64,000 nt of DNA, from positions 39,845 to 103,844 of the IMG/VR virus record IMGVR_UViG_3300034198_017889, one strand, 5' to 3'. Below are positions 26,378-33,486 of this stretch, piece after piece. Under the pieces are notes generated by a model. That model was not told the origin of the DNA. It did no database searches and saw only the letters and a program-made list of their open reading frames with translations. Origin of the DNA: a virus. Numbering within the stretch: position 1 is the first letter of the stretch; each line of letters begins with the position of its first letter. A program made the position numbers and the translations under genes.

Positions 26378-27004
26378 ATGGGAATGTTCGATACAGTATA
26401 TATTCAAAAATCTATCCCTTTTCCTAAGGGAGTTAAGAATGTCTTCAAAGATAAGGATTGGTCTCTAGAGGACTTCCAGACAAAGGATCTAGGACAATCC
26501 ATGTCAGCATATTACATCAAAAAGAATGGATTTCTTTATGAGGAAGTAGTTCATGGTGACTATGTAGAGATCCCAGAAGAGGAAAGAAAGGCTAGAGCAA
26601 AGAAAAATCGATGGTGCTCAAACATACAATTCAATGAGACCGGCAGAGAACTTGTTAAGCAAACAAACACAGCCACAATAGAGGTTTACTCCTATGTACT
26701 GGATGATGCTGGAAACCGTTGGGATATTGAACTCGATATAATTCTAGGAATTGGGAAGGTTCAGAGTCTTAAGGTCAAAAAAGCAGTAATCAGTCAGACT
26801 GCTGAAGAAATAAAGAAGAGCGATGATGAATGGCAGGCCCGGTTGGATGCCATCCATAATCATCCTTGGAATAAAACCAAGAGAGTACTTAATAAAGTAA
26901 CCTTTAGGGGATGGGATTTCTTCTGGAGATCTACAGCAAGAGTAACTAGAAAAGTAGGCTCAAAGATTGACAACTTTGGTCTTTGGATATATAAGAATAT
27001 GTAA
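26378..27004 (+). CDS. Phage protein of the 'MGMFDTV' type
   Basis: This 208-residue protein begins MGMFDTVYIQKSIPFPKG, a start seen in a family of uncharacterised phage proteins. The first 140 residues are beta-rich, and the last 70 are helical and basic (NHPWNKTKRVLNKVTFRGW...). The ATG at 26378 was chosen over an upstream TTG at 26345 because the family starts with MGMFD and the junction AATAATATG is typical here. Function is unknown; the basic helical tail suggests nucleic-acid contact. Confidence 0.6.
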   Translation: MGMFDTVYIQKSIPFPKGVKNVFKDKDWSLEDFQTKDLGQSMSAYYIKKNGFLYEEVVHGDYVEIPEEERKARAKKNRWCSNIQFNETGRELVKQTNTATIEVYSYVLDDAGNRWDIELDIILGIGKVQSLKVKKAVISQTAEEIKKSDDEWQARLDAIHNHPWNKTKRVLNKVTFRGWDFFWRSTARVTRKVGSKIDNFGLWIYKNM

Positions 27005-27283
27005 CAATTTTAACGGCAGCATCATAAATACGGCCAGACCCTCCCTTCCTTTAGCGCCCCTCACAAAGGGGATTGTTAAATAGGTAGACTGGCGTGGTCG
27101 GGTAGAAGATCTCTTCTGTTTGGCACACTATAAAGTGCTGAGTAACTTCTTTAACCATGGTAACCCGGATGCTGAAAAGGTTCTGCAGGATCGTTCCGTT
27201 AATCAAATGTGTTGGGTCGCACCCAACTGAAGGGCAAATGCGAGTAAAGGCCAATGAGATAAAAACAAAACTCGCACAATTTA
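27005..27283 (+). other. Non-coding leader of the tRNA cluster
   Basis: No supported gene in this 279-nt stretch. A CCCC-TCACAAA-GGGG hairpin lies near 27056-27070, a TGGGT-CGC-ACCCA hairpin near 27213-27225, and TGCGAGT/ACTCGCA (about 27239-27277) encloses 25 nt. It is probably the 5' part of a tRNA precursor transcript. No T-arm consensus (GTTCGA) occurs, so no further tRNA is called. Confidence 0.45.
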
Positions 27284-27368
27284 GGAAGGGTGGTAGAGTG
27301 GTCTATTGCACCGCACTTGAAATGCGGAGAACTGTGAAGTTCCGTGGGTTCGAATCCCACCCCTTCTT
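27284..27368 (+). tRNA. tRNA-Ser (UGA)
   Basis: A cloverleaf of 85 nt with acceptor GGAAGGG/CCCTTCT (terminal G-U), anticodon stem and loop CGCACTTGAAATGCG giving anticodon TGA, the long variable arm expected of class II tRNAs, and T-arm GTGGG/TTCGAAT/CCCAC. No CCA is encoded. Confidence 0.9.
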
Positions 27369-27380
27369 TATTAATCTAAT

Positions 27381-27455
27381 GCACGGGTAGCTCAGCGGTA
27401 GAGCGGCGCACTTACACTGCGTTGGTCGGGGGTTCGATCCCCTCCTCGTGTACCA
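27381..27455 (+). tRNA. tRNA-Val (UAC), CCA encoded
   Basis: Acceptor GCACGGG pairs with CTCGTGT (two G-U). The D-arm is GCTCAGCGGTAGAGC. The anticodon loop CTTACAC is closed by GCGCA/TGCGT, giving anticodon TAC. The T-arm is GGGGG/TTCGATC/CCCTC. Discriminator A and a genomically encoded CCA end at 27455. Confidence 0.92.
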
Positions 27456-27464
27456 ATTTGCTAG

Positions 27465-27552
27465 ACTAGGGGACAAGGGGCTCCATGCCCCGTTCTGTAA
27501 GCTGTACAATAAATGGCGGTGTATCCGCTACAGCGACAAAGACTACCCTAGT
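27465..27552 (+). ncRNA. 88-nt structured RNA closed by a 7-bp stem
   Basis: ACTAGGG (27465-27471) and CCCTAGT (27546-27552) pair perfectly. Inside are GGGG-CTCCATG-CCCC (27477-27491) and GCTGTA/TACAGC (27501 to about 27533) enclosing a GGCGG/CCGC hairpin. It is tRNA-sized and lies between two tRNA-like genes but has no T-arm consensus. The CTCCATG loop would read as anticodon CCA, yet no D-arm is possible in the 5 nt available. It could be a degenerate tRNA or a small RNA. Confidence 0.45.
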
Positions 27553-27566
27553 TTGGCAACTCATTC

Positions 27567-27639
27567 TGTAGGTTCGACTAATAATTAAGTCACTTCTACC
27601 ATAATTGAAGCGATGTGGGTTAGATCCCCACACCTACAT
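27567..27639 (+). tRNA. tRNA-like gene with abnormal anticodon loop
   Basis: The acceptor TGTAGGT/ACCTACA, D-stem GACT/AGTC and T-arm GTGGG/TTAGATC/CCCAC are all perfect. The anticodon arm is CTTC/GAAG followed by a T-T mismatch and an 8-nt loop ACCATAAT (a 10-nt loop if the mismatch is counted), so no standard anticodon with U33 can be assigned. It may be a decayed tRNA, a frameshifting tRNA or a tRNA mimic. Confidence 0.6.
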
Positions 27640-27658
27640 TACATTTAACCCACACAAT

Positions 27659-27889
27659 ATGACTAAAACAAAAGAAACAAAGGTAGACCACTACAAGGCT
27701 ACGGAGAACATGACTGAGAGCGAGTGCTTGAAGTACTGTAAGAATAAAGCTAAAGAAGATTTGGAGTTATTCTCAAATCTATCGTTCGATAAGGATAAGC
27801 TTATCAAAGGATACATGAGTATGTATTATCAACCCAAGAAATCAGCTAAAAATGAAAGTAAAGTATTACAAAAGTCTGAGGTTGATTAG
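27659..27889 (+). CDS. Hypothetical 76-residue Lys-rich protein
   Basis: A highly charged helical protein (MTKTKETKVDHYKATENM...; CLKYCKNKAKEDLELFSNL). The ATG at 27659 is preferred over 27605 because the longer version would run through the tRNA-like gene, and 27659 has the A/C-rich leader aacccacacaat. Function unknown. Confidence 0.55.
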   Translation: MTKTKETKVDHYKATENMTESECLKYCKNKAKEDLELFSNLSFDKDKLIKGYMSMYYQPKKSAKNESKVLQKSEVD

Positions 27890-28041
27890 GGTAGGCAACG
27901 TATTGCTATCCTTGGAGGAGTCTCGCTACCTTATAAGGAATGCCAACGCCTCAGCCAGGTTAGGCTGTAGGCCCACAAATGAAACATTGCTAGGTGCAGT
28001 ATGCCTAGCAACAACTGAAGACTAATAAACACACAAACATT
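27890..28041 (+). other. Short intergenic region with hairpins
   Basis: No gene is seen. Inverted repeats include GCTAGG-TGCAGTATG-CCTAGC (about 27989-28009) and a GCCTCAGCCAGG...CTGTAGGC pair. It ends with an A/C-rich leader (taataaacacacaaacatt) before the next ATG. It may be a processed RNA segment of the tRNA transcript. Confidence 0.35.
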
Positions 28042-28416
28042 ATGGGATTAGATATGTACGCCAGAAGTTACAGGGTAGTAGACTCCCTTGGCCCTGTAAA
28101 ATTAAAAAAAGAAAGTGAGGGTAGCGAGATACATTACTGGAGAAAGCATCATGACCTTCACGGTTGGATGCATAAGTTGTATCTTGAAAAGGGTGGAAAA
28201 GAGGAGTTCAATTGTGAATATGTGAACTTAGATATGGAAGATCTAGACCGTCTTGAAAAAGACTTAAAGTCTTCTCAACTCCCAGAAACCACAGGGTTCT
28301 TCTTTGGGAATAACCCACCAGATCAAGATAGTGTAGATAATGATATGCTGTTCATATCCAAAGCCCGGGATGAAATTAAACAGGGAAGACTTGTTTATTA
28401 TTCATCCTGGTGGTGA
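28042..28416 (+). CDS. Conserved phage protein, 'MGLDMY' family
   Basis: This 124-residue protein begins MGLDMYARSYRVVD and has HYWRKHHDLHGWMHKLY, then an acidic helix, LPETTGFFFGNN, and ends YYSSWW. These landmarks define a widespread small phage protein family of unknown function. All are present and the length is normal for the family. It is the last + gene before a hairpin and a convergent - strand gene. Confidence 0.65.
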   Translation: MGLDMYARSYRVVDSLGPVKLKKESEGSEIHYWRKHHDLHGWMHKLYLEKGGKEEFNCEYVNLDMEDLDRLEKDLKSSQLPETTGFFFGNNPPDQDSVDNDMLFISKARDEIKQGRLVYYSSWW

Positions 28417-28502
28417 AACGCTTCTGTCCCTGCACTTGAGAAGCTGACTAAATATATAACTGTACCAGGTTAGTTTATTGGTCGAGTGATGAGGATCAGG
28501 CT

Positions 28503-28527
28503 CCCTCCCCTATTGCTAAGGGGAGGG
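28503..28527. terminator. Hairpin between convergent genes
   Basis: CCCTCCCC (28503-28510) pairs with GGGGAGGG (28520-28527) around a 9-nt loop. It sits between a + gene ending at 28416 and a - gene ending at 28535, the position of a bidirectional terminator. No U-run follows on either strand, so termination strength is uncertain. Confidence 0.55.
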
Positions 28528-28534
28528 AATGCCT

Positions 28535-29818
28535 CTACTCAGAAACTATAGGTACTTGAGAGGAGGTTAGTTGAATCATACTCAATAGTTGGCGAACATA
28601 CTTTTCATTTATGAAAGGTATGCCCATACCCAGAGTCATGAACTGATTACGAATGCCTTTGGCGAAGAGGTGGCAGCTGCTAAAGAACTTGTCGTTCATC
28701 TCAAATGGCACCACGCTGTTTCCGTGATGAATTAATCCACACCAGTAGAATACCTCTTCGTCATCCTCTTTTCTTTTAGATATACTGCTTATCTCTAGTG
28801 AGAAATTTGTAAGCTGCTCTTCTTCATCTTTCTTTACAACAAAGTATGATGTACCTCGCCGCACAAACGTTTTACCCTGTACTGTGAATTGTTGTTCTTT
28901 TGAGGATAACCACGGAGTAACCAGGTCTTCACCACTCTTTAATTGTAGTTCCTGTACCTGGGAATACGAAAGACTAGCCACGTGGTGTCTTAGATTATCG
29001 GTTCCCTCTTTTCTAATTAGTAAATCCATAGGATCAGTCTCAAACAAAGAGTGCCTAGAATCGCTCCATATCTGGATTAATTGGGATGGATCTATCTTAT
29101 CAGAAAGAGTTAATCCTCTCCTACCCCAGTGGTCTGCTTTGTAGTTCCACGTAAATCCTGTTTTTACTTTAAGCTCGTTAAAATCCGCTAAAATTTCGCC
29201 ACCAAGCTTTCCATACCAACCCATCTCACCATTCATATATAGTTTCTCTCGATCGTTAGGAGTTTGAAATTTAGCTAGCTCAAAGGAGCATATATGCTTG
29301 GGTGATACAAATGATGGAACCACCAGTACTTTTTTGTATTTGTGTTTGGCTCCAAGGTTAAGCTTAGGAAAAGCTTTAACCACGTTCTCAGTAAGGTAAC
29401 CTATCTCATTCTCTAGAAAGTTAGGCATACCTGCAGATATCAAGATATCCTTAAAATACATCACCTGGTCCCCATGACGGGCCCTGTGATTCTTGACTTC
29501 CTCCTTAGATAGTAACCAGGCACTCTGATACTGCATATGAAGATATAAGTTGCTCCATAACTTCTTCTGGGCGTATTCTGACCTAGGTAGCTTGAAGTCT
29601 AAACAGTCCTCAAAGTTATCCAGGATGGTAGTATATAACGTGGGCCAGTCCTTAGGCTCAAAAAAATCGTACAGGTTTCCTACAAAATCACTTGTTTTAG
29701 ACCTTGCGAACCACCCAAATATTGGTATTCTTACAAAATCAAATTCATTAGTATTTAATCCTAGCTTGGCCAACAGTCTTGGGAGGTTAATTTTACTATT
29801 GAGATCGTTAGTATTCAT
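28535..29818 (-). CDS. Unknown 427-residue protein on the minus strand
   Basis: A soluble alpha/beta protein. The N-terminus reads MNTNDLNSKINLPRLLAKLG; the C-terminal 130 residues (NFSLEISSISKRKEDDEEVF, then YWCGLIHHGN) vaguely resemble accessory domains of phage primase/helicase proteins. No Walker motif is visible. The start at 29818 was chosen because an upstream in-frame ATG at 29869 would run into the divergent gene at 29841. Only 22 A/T-rich nt separate the two divergent starts. It is one of two - strand genes in the window, the other being the terminase. Confidence 0.6.
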   Translation of the reverse strand: MNTNDLNSKINLPRLLAKLGLNTNEFDFVRIPIFGWFARSKTSDFVGNLYDFFEPKDWPTLYTTILDNFEDCLDFKLPRSEYAQKKLWSNLYLHMQYQSAWLLSKEEVKNHRARHGDQVMYFKDILISAGMPNFLENEIGYLTENVVKAFPKLNLGAKHKYKKVLVVPSFVSPKHICSFELAKFQTPNDREKLYMNGEMGWYGKLGGEILADFNELKVKTGFTWNYKADHWGRRGLTLSDKIDPSQLIQIWSDSRHSLFETDPMDLLIRKEGTDNLRHHVASLSYSQVQELQLKSGEDLVTPWLSSKEQQFTVQGKTFVRRGTSYFVVKKDEEEQLTNFSLEISSISKRKEDDEEVFYWCGLIHHGNSVVPFEMNDKFFSSCHLFAKGIRNQFMTLGMGIPFINEKYVRQLLSMIQLTSSQVPIVSE

Positions 29819-29840
29819 GTTAAAATAAAGTATAAAAATT

Positions 29841-30893
29841 ATGAGTTCATTCAACCTAGACCAAAGCACAGACTATTCCAACAAGGAACTTTATACACTT
29901 CTAAGAGGTGTGGATATTCCTGAGTACGTAAAGACTGCAGAAGTAGATGATTACGACGCACTTGCAGGCCTCCCGAAAGAGGCATTCGCTGATGAGAATC
30001 GTAGAATTTATCCATTGAATAGTCCTGCTCGTACATATGTTTCAAATGCTTACTTCAGTAGCAAAAAGGCTGATATACAGAAGCTATATGGTGAGAGCTA
30101 TACTAGTCAACTAGAAAAAAAGATTAAGGAGGCTGCTGAGATCTTCAACATTGAGGGAGACCTAGAAAGTTTCTCAACTGGTCACGAGAAGAAAGCTAGC
30201 GAGGATTACACTGAAACGCATCTGGGCACATTCCAGATGGAAGGTTTGGGTGATCTTAACCTTTACCCAGTAAAGACAGCCCACGACCTCACAGAGAGCG
30301 CAGATCACTTTGTGGCTAACCTACAGAACTATCCTTTTGCCTGGCGCCAGAAGATTGCATCAAACATCGTTAAGGTGGCCGCTGATTTAGAGGTTGATGA
30401 GATTCCTGATATGGTTCTCAAATATGCTGGTTATTTCTACCCAGACTTCGCTGGTCTTAAGACAGAAGTATGGAGAAGAGGAACAAAACTTAAAGAGGCC
30501 TCCCACAAGGAGATCTATGAGAAGCTTGCAGCAGACATTGAAAATATAGGCTCTGTAGAAGAGGTTATGAAGTTAGCAGAGACTCTTTCTAACATTGAAA
30601 ACATGGAAGGTCTCTATGACAACGTTAAGATTGCTGGTATCCTGGGTGATCCTGTGGATAAAATCTTCACAAAGAACATCACCAAAGTAGCCGAAGACCT
30701 TAGTTTGGTAGAGGCCCATGGAGATATGTACAAGATCTCTGATCTACAGAAAGTTGGAAAGGATAAGTATGAGGAAGCATTCGGCTTTGATCTGGATCCA
30801 TCTGATTCAACAAAGCTAGCTGAAATCTTCCCCACAATGCCGAGATCAGACATCAAACTATTCGAGGAGATCTCGGGAGTTCGCCCTGTCTGA
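29841..30893 (+). CDS. Putative structural or abundant phage protein
   Basis: This 350-residue, acidic, mainly helical protein has many Ala/Glu/Lys and Tyr/Phe residues (SNAYFSSKKADIQKLYGES; ENIGSVEEVMKLAETLSNIE). There is no catalytic motif or membrane segment. It stands alone as a unit, divergent from 28535-29818 and followed by a strong terminator, which suggests separate and possibly high expression. I do not recognise the family. Confidence 0.6.
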   Translation: MSSFNLDQSTDYSNKELYTLLRGVDIPEYVKTAEVDDYDALAGLPKEAFADENRRIYPLNSPARTYVSNAYFSSKKADIQKLYGESYTSQLEKKIKEAAEIFNIEGDLESFSTGHEKKASEDYTETHLGTFQMEGLGDLNLYPVKTAHDLTESADHFVANLQNYPFAWRQKIASNIVKVAADLEVDEIPDMVLKYAGYFYPDFAGLKTEVWRRGTKLKEASHKEIYEKLAADIENIGSVEEVMKLAETLSNIENMEGLYDNVKIAGILGDPVDKIFTKNITKVAEDLSLVEAHGDMYKISDLQKVGKDKYEEAFGFDLDPSDSTKLAEIFPTMPRSDIKLFEEISGVRPV

Positions 30894-30917
30894 TATAACT
30901 AAAATATAAATCATTAG

Positions 30918-30949
30918 CCCCACGTCTTTAATTAGGCGTGGGGTTTTTT
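30918..30949 (+). terminator. Strong intrinsic terminator
   Basis: CCCCACG (30918-30924) pairs with CGTGGGG (30937-30943) around a 12-nt loop, followed by TTTTTT (30944-30949). It lies 25 nt after the stop of the 350-residue gene. Confidence 0.85.
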
Positions 30950-30963
30950 ATTACCCATGATAA

Positions 30964-31155
30964 ATGAAATACGAAGTAAAAATCAAAGAGGTGTATCAGA
31001 CTACTGTGATAGTAGACGCAGATGCCCCCTGGGATGCTAAGGATAAGGCTAAGGAGCTAATAATGACTGGAATGTATCCAGATGGAACACCACTTCCAGA
31101 AGCAACATACGACCACACAATGGATCCCGTGGATTGGGGATTCTGGGAAGCCTAA
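30964..31155 (+). CDS. Small DpnD/PcfM-like protein
   Basis: This 63-residue protein has the pattern MKYEVKIKEVYQTTVIVDAD followed by a helix (APWDAKDKAKELI), a strand-strand-helix arrangement like that of small DpnD/PcfM-type proteins of phages and plasmids. The C-terminus is acidic and Trp-rich. The similarity is weak and by pattern only. Confidence 0.5.
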   Translation: MKYEVKIKEVYQTTVIVDADAPWDAKDKAKELIMTGMYPDGTPLPEATYDHTMDPVDWGFWEA

Positions 31156-31168
31156 ACAAAATTAATAA

Positions 31169-31624
31169 ATGCAACCTAACACAAAAGTATATTGGGTGAA
31201 TAATCGTAACGTAAAGAGACACAACATGCCGGTTAATGTTATTGAACTCCGGGAACTCCATTCTAGTGATATACTGCGCGAATGTAGAACTCAAGGAATC
31301 AACACAGTTGTGTTCATAAATCCACTTCTGATGTACAAGTCGTACTACGAGGGCAGTTGCGATGTTTTTACGTTGAAAGATAGACCAGTAAACCCTGAAG
31401 ATTATGAACACAGAAATTGGGAACTTACTTGGAGTAAAATGAAGTTTAAGAACAAGCAAGCGATCAATGCATTAGGTGATTGTAAATCATTTGTCAGCTT
31501 CTACAGGGGTAGTATTGTGAGCCTTGATGGTAATCACCTAGAGCGCGTTATGCTGGGGTTAAGACAAGCCTTTGACGAGGGTAAGGATTACTTAGTCACC
31601 GACTATCCACCTCCAGAGGTATAA
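31169..31624 (+). CDS. Hypothetical 151-residue protein
   Basis: A mixed alpha/beta soluble protein with strands such as TQGINTVVFINPLLMYKSYY and a basic middle section (ELTWSKMKFKNKQAI). The ATG lies 13 nt after the previous stop and follows an A-rich leader. No recognisable motif; upstream of the tRNA-Met gene. Confidence 0.5.
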   Translation: MQPNTKVYWVNNRNVKRHNMPVNVIELRELHSSDILRECRTQGINTVVFINPLLMYKSYYEGSCDVFTLKDRPVNPEDYEHRNWELTWSKMKFKNKQAINALGDCKSFVSFYRGSIVSLDGNHLERVMLGLRQAFDEGKDYLVTDYPPPEV

Positions 31625-31710
31625 CACCTAAAATAAATTAAGATTAAAGCTAACCACCAAACCGATTTAGCTGGAAATCCCTCTAAATATGGTGGATAGT
31701 TTAAACATTA

Positions 31711-31782
31711 CGCAGGATCGTCTAATGGTTAGGACACTGGGCTCATAACCCGGAAATCTGGGTTCGATTCCCAGTCCCGCCA
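31711..31782 (+). tRNA. tRNA with CAU anticodon (Met, or Ile2 if modified)
   Basis: D-stem GTCT/GGAC, anticodon arm CTGGG-CTCATAA-CCCGG (anticodon CAT) and T-arm CTGGG/TTCGATT/CCCAG are all good. The acceptor CGCAGGA/TCCCGCC has mismatches at pair 1 (C-C) and pair 4 (A-C). The unpaired 1-72 position and three G-C pairs in the anticodon stem recall initiator tRNA, but the D-stem pair 11-24 (T-A) is of elongator type. A CAU tRNA could also be lysidine-modified to read AUA. No CCA is encoded. Preceding hairpin CCACCA/TGGTGG (31654-31695) may belong to the precursor. Confidence 0.85.
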
Positions 31783-31801
31783 ATCTTATAGAACTACTTA
31801 A

Positions 31802-32356
31802 ATGAAATTCAGCAGAGAAATATTAAAAGACCAAACAGCTCCATTAATGGCGTTAGCCTTTGTGGTTGTGGATAGTTTTGGGGTAGAAGCATTTCAGTGG
31901 GAACCTCAGTTATTAAGAAACGAGTTGGAAACTAAATTTGAATTAGATATTTCAGATCTTCAGTCAGATAAGATACAGGCAGTTATCACTGTATTGACTA
32001 CTGACATGTATGAGTCTGATATTAGAACATTCGAGGTATGTACCAGCTTGATAAATCATAACCTACAGCACTTCGAAGATTTTGAACCACTAGAAGCTGA
32101 AGAGCTGATAGTAGGTATGACTGAGGTAATGCTTTTGAAGATGGAGAAGCTTGAATACAGCCCATCTGTTAGAGCTTATGCCGGTCGTGTATTTCATGAG
32201 TATGGTTTCTGTAATGCTCCCGAGCTATTCCCCGAGGCACTAATGCCTGAGGGATATCCTGTTGAAGGAGATGATATAGATAAGAACAAGTCATTAGAAG
32301 AAATATTCAACATGAAGGTAGATAAAGTCACACAATACATGAGTAAATTAAATTAA
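31802..32356 (+). CDS. Hypothetical acidic 184-residue protein
   Basis: A strongly acidic, mainly helical protein (LRNELETKFELDISDLQSDK; EELIVGMTEVMLLKMEKLEY). No motif is recognised. It is separated from the AAA ATPase that follows by only 2 nt, so the two are probably co-translated and could be functional partners, for example regulator or substrate adaptor and ATPase. That link is inferred from position. Confidence 0.55.
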   Translation: MKFSREILKDQTAPLMALAFVVVDSFGVEAFQWEPQLLRNELETKFELDISDLQSDKIQAVITVLTTDMYESDIRTFEVCTSLINHNLQHFEDFEPLEAEELIVGMTEVMLLKMEKLEYSPSVRAYAGRVFHEYGFCNAPELFPEALMPEGYPVEGDDIDKNKSLEEIFNMKVDKVTQYMSKLN

Positions 32357-32358
32357 AC

Positions 32359-33486
32359 ATGATACAACAAAACACGCAAATATTTGGAAAACCAGATTCA
32401 CTAAGTCAGATTAGGGTAGAGTTCATATATAATTTAAAATACGGAACCGTACCGTCCAAGCTAGTTATCGGAGAGGACTTACTTGCTGAACCTGTACTGG
32501 ATTATATTTCCAAGTACTTCAGTAAGGAGTCCACAGAATTCTCCTACAAGAATGGAGTAATGAGTGAATCCAGTTTCTGGTTATCCACCGGAGATAAGTA
32601 TGGAGATATGATATTAGAAACAAGCGAGTCCGGGGGTGGGGCACATTACTCAGGATCAATAGATGACCCAATAATTTACAAACCCAAGCGCGGGAATGGA
32701 GATTCTCCTGAGTTGTGTGTAGTCACGGCGGTTTGCGGAAGTAACGATAAGCTAATAGCTATCTGTGATGCGCTTAAAGATTATAAGTATGTCTCTAAGT
32801 CTAAGATCTATCTCCTGGCTAACCAGTATGGCGAGATAAGCTTAAAGCCTCTGGATATACCGGAGTCTAAGTCTGATCTTAAGCTGAATTACGGAAAAAA
32901 GTTTAGTGCACTGCATGAGGAAATCATTTCCTCTCTGAATAATAAATCTTCAGGACTTTACTTGTTTTACGGTGAGCCTGGAACAGGGAAGTCGTCATAT
33001 ATCAAACATCTCCTATCCTCAATAACAGAGAGAAAGATTGTTTATATTCCGATTAACCTGATTGATCACCTAGTATCTCCTGACTTTATCCCACTCCTTA
33101 TGAGTAACAGGAATATGATTCTTGTTATCGAGGACGCTGAGAAAGCCCTGATATCCAGAGAAGAGAACACCGGTAATGCTTCTATCGTTTCAGCAATATT
33201 GAACCTCACAGACAGCTTTATCAGCAGTACCTTGAACGTGACTATTATTGCCACATTCAATACTAGAAAAGATAAACTAGATAAAGCCCTACTCCGAAAG
33301 GGTAGACTTAAGATCAGTCATGAATTTGATAAGCTTGATGTGAAAGATGCCCAGAACTTGGTAGATTCTTTGGGGTTAGACCACAAGGTCACAGAAGCAA
33401 TGACTATTGCGGATATTTATTATCTGAACGAAGACAATCACTTGGCAGAGGAAAAACCTCAACCAATAATTGGATTCGGTAGTTAA
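32359..33486 (+). CDS. BCS1-like AAA+ ATPase
   Basis: This 375-residue protein has Walker A GEPGTGKSS (about residues 205-213), Walker B ILVIEDAEKA (about 255-264), a sensor-like IIATFNTRKDKLD and an arginine-containing LLRKGRLKISHEF (about 311-323). This is the order seen in BCS1/ClpX-like AAA+ proteins. The N-terminal 190 residues are a separate beta-rich domain without a transmembrane segment, unlike mitochondrial BCS1. It probably remodels a protein or protein-DNA complex. It follows a small acidic gene and its 3' end overlaps the 3' end of the convergent terminase gene by 4 nt. Confidence 0.8.
   Translation: MIQQNTQIFGKPDSLSQIRVEFIYNLKYGTVPSKLVIGEDLLAEPVLDYISKYFSKESTEFSYKNGVMSESSFWLSTGDKYGDMILETSESGGGAHYSGSIDDPIIYKPKRGNGDSPELCVVTAVCGSNDKLIAICDALKDYKYVSKSKIYLLANQYGEISLKPLDIPESKSDLKLNYGKKFSALHEEIISSLNNKSSGLYLFYGEPGTGKSSYIKHLLSSITERKIVYIPINLIDHLVSPDFIPLLMSNRNMILVIEDAEKALISREENTGNASIVSAILNLTDSFISSTLNVTIIATFNTRKDKLDKALLRKGRLKISHEFDKLDVKDAQNLVDSLGLDHKVTEAMTIADIYYLNEDNHLAEEKPQPIIGFGS

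Noticed and set aside
26345-26378. Upstream TTG start for the MGMFDTV protein
   Set aside because: The family begins at MGMFD. The upstream part lies in the end of the previous gene and has no A/C-rich leader.
27303-27509. Minus-strand 68-codon frame across tRNA-Ser and tRNA-Val
   Set aside because: It is antisense to two well-formed tRNA genes; the frame is an artefact of the tRNA sequences.
27465-27552. tRNA-Trp (loop CTCCATG would give anticodon CCA)
   Set aside because: Only 5 nt lie between the closing stem and the supposed anticodon stem, so no D-arm fits, and there is no GTTCGA-type T-arm.
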